NCBI GenBank assembly: GCA_023229485.1
Contig: JALNZJ010000061.1
Location: 1 to 5,482 of the forward strand
DNA from: a bacterium
GTDB lineage: Bacteria > Patescibacteriota > Minisyncoccia > Minisyncoccales > Minisyncoccaceae
Reading direction: 5' to 3'
DNA length: 5,482 nucleotides
The translations under genes and the position numbers were made by a program. Under the pieces are notes generated by a model, which did not search any database, had not been told where the DNA came from, and saw only the letters and a program-made list of their open reading frames with translations. Of the stretch, positions 5,260 to 5,482 are shown in pieces. The stretch's first letter is position 1; every line of letters begins with the position of its first letter.

Positions 5260-5482
5260 CTAATTAGAGTTGTATGTTCCCACAACAGTAAAATCCTTTA
5301 ATTTTGAGCTAGAATGTTCGGCATAAAACTCTTGCGTTAAATCTTTTCCAGCCAAGCATCCTTCGTGCTCGCCATTTCTAAATAAAGAAGAGACATCATA
5401 TACCAATCCATCAACAGCAATATATGAAAGACTTCCATTGCGTCCATTATACTTACTAAGAGTTTCGGCAGTAAAGACTGTT
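5260..5482 (-). CDS. Cytochrome b5-like heme-binding domain protein (C-terminal part)
   Basis: An open frame enters from the right edge and ends at TAG (5260-5262), giving 73 visible residues; the start is outside the window. The sequence TVFTAETLSKYNGRNGS, then YIAVDGLVYDVS, RNGEHEG, LAGKDLTQEF and FTVVGTY follows the bacterial cytochrome b5-like pattern 'F-T-x-E-x-L-x-x-Y-N-G-x-x-G-x-x-Y-x-A-V-x-G-x-V-Y-D-V ... G-x-H-x-G ... A-G-x-D-L-T ... V-V-G'. Candidate axial heme ligands are the histidine in GEHEG (39th visible residue) and the histidine in AEHSSS (56th). Such domains carry one b-type heme for electron transfer or bind heme or a hydrophobic ligand. The missing N-terminus may hold a signal peptide or membrane anchor, as is common for small bacterial members. 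It ends 93 bp before the surface protein gene on the same strand. Domain call is strong; redox partner unknown. Confidence 0.87.
   Translation of the reverse strand, partial: TVFTAETLSKYNGRNGSLSYIAVDGLVYDVSSLFRNGEHEGCLAGKDLTQEFYAEHSSSKLKDFTVVGTYNSN

Noticed and set aside
5250..5267. Possible terminator after the cytochrome b5-like gene: palindrome CTAATTAG followed by seven Ts
   Set aside because: The eight-base palindrome leaves no loop and has only two G-C pairs, so it would not form a stable hairpin; the T-run may be composition only.
5171..5268. Repeated TAATTAGA at 5171-5178 and 5261-5268 as a possible operator pair
   Set aside because: Eight bases of nearly pure A/T in a very AT-rich spacer are expected by chance.

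Overview
This is an AT-rich bacterial window in which every gene lies on the minus strand, so the genes are described from right to left. Several traits suggest a Candidate Phyla Radiation (Patescibacteria, Parcubacteria-like) genome: short compact genes with 7-14 bp gaps or small overlaps, almost no Shine-Dalgarno sequences, and a secreted Ig-like repeat protein ending in a peptidoglycan-binding domain of the style common in that group. This assignment is inferred from gene style, not from a marker gene. The standard bacterial code fits: TAA and TAG end most genes, TGA is used once as a stop, and the 793-codon gene has no internal TGA.

Right edge (5260-5482): the C-terminal 73 residues of a cytochrome b5-like heme-binding protein. 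A 93 bp spacer with a candidate promoter follows.

Centre (180-5166): a tightly packed, probably co-transcribed cluster. It begins with a 793-residue secreted protein: signal peptide, N-terminal beta-rich domain, seven Ig-like repeats each with one cysteine pair, and a C-terminal peptidoglycan-binding domain. Next come a four-helix membrane protein resembling the bestrophin-like/DUF4239 family, a single-pass membrane protein with an RsiV/DUF3298-like exported domain, two small unknown proteins overlapping by ATGA, and a Ham1/RdgB-type house-cleaning nucleotide pyrophosphatase. The first three look like cell-envelope components. The pyrophosphatase is probably only a co-transcribed housekeeping gene.

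Left edge (1-179): a separate heat-shock unit. A consensus sigma-70 promoter (TTGACA, 16 bp, TATAAT) is followed by a CIRCE operator with the exact 9 bp spacer, then the first 22 codons of a Clp N-domain chaperone, most likely ClpB. This indicates HrcA-type repression of the chaperone gene.

The most unusual object is the repeat protein. Residues 79-641 (563 residues) contain a single charged residue, and all 14 of the protein's cysteines fall as one pair per repeat.
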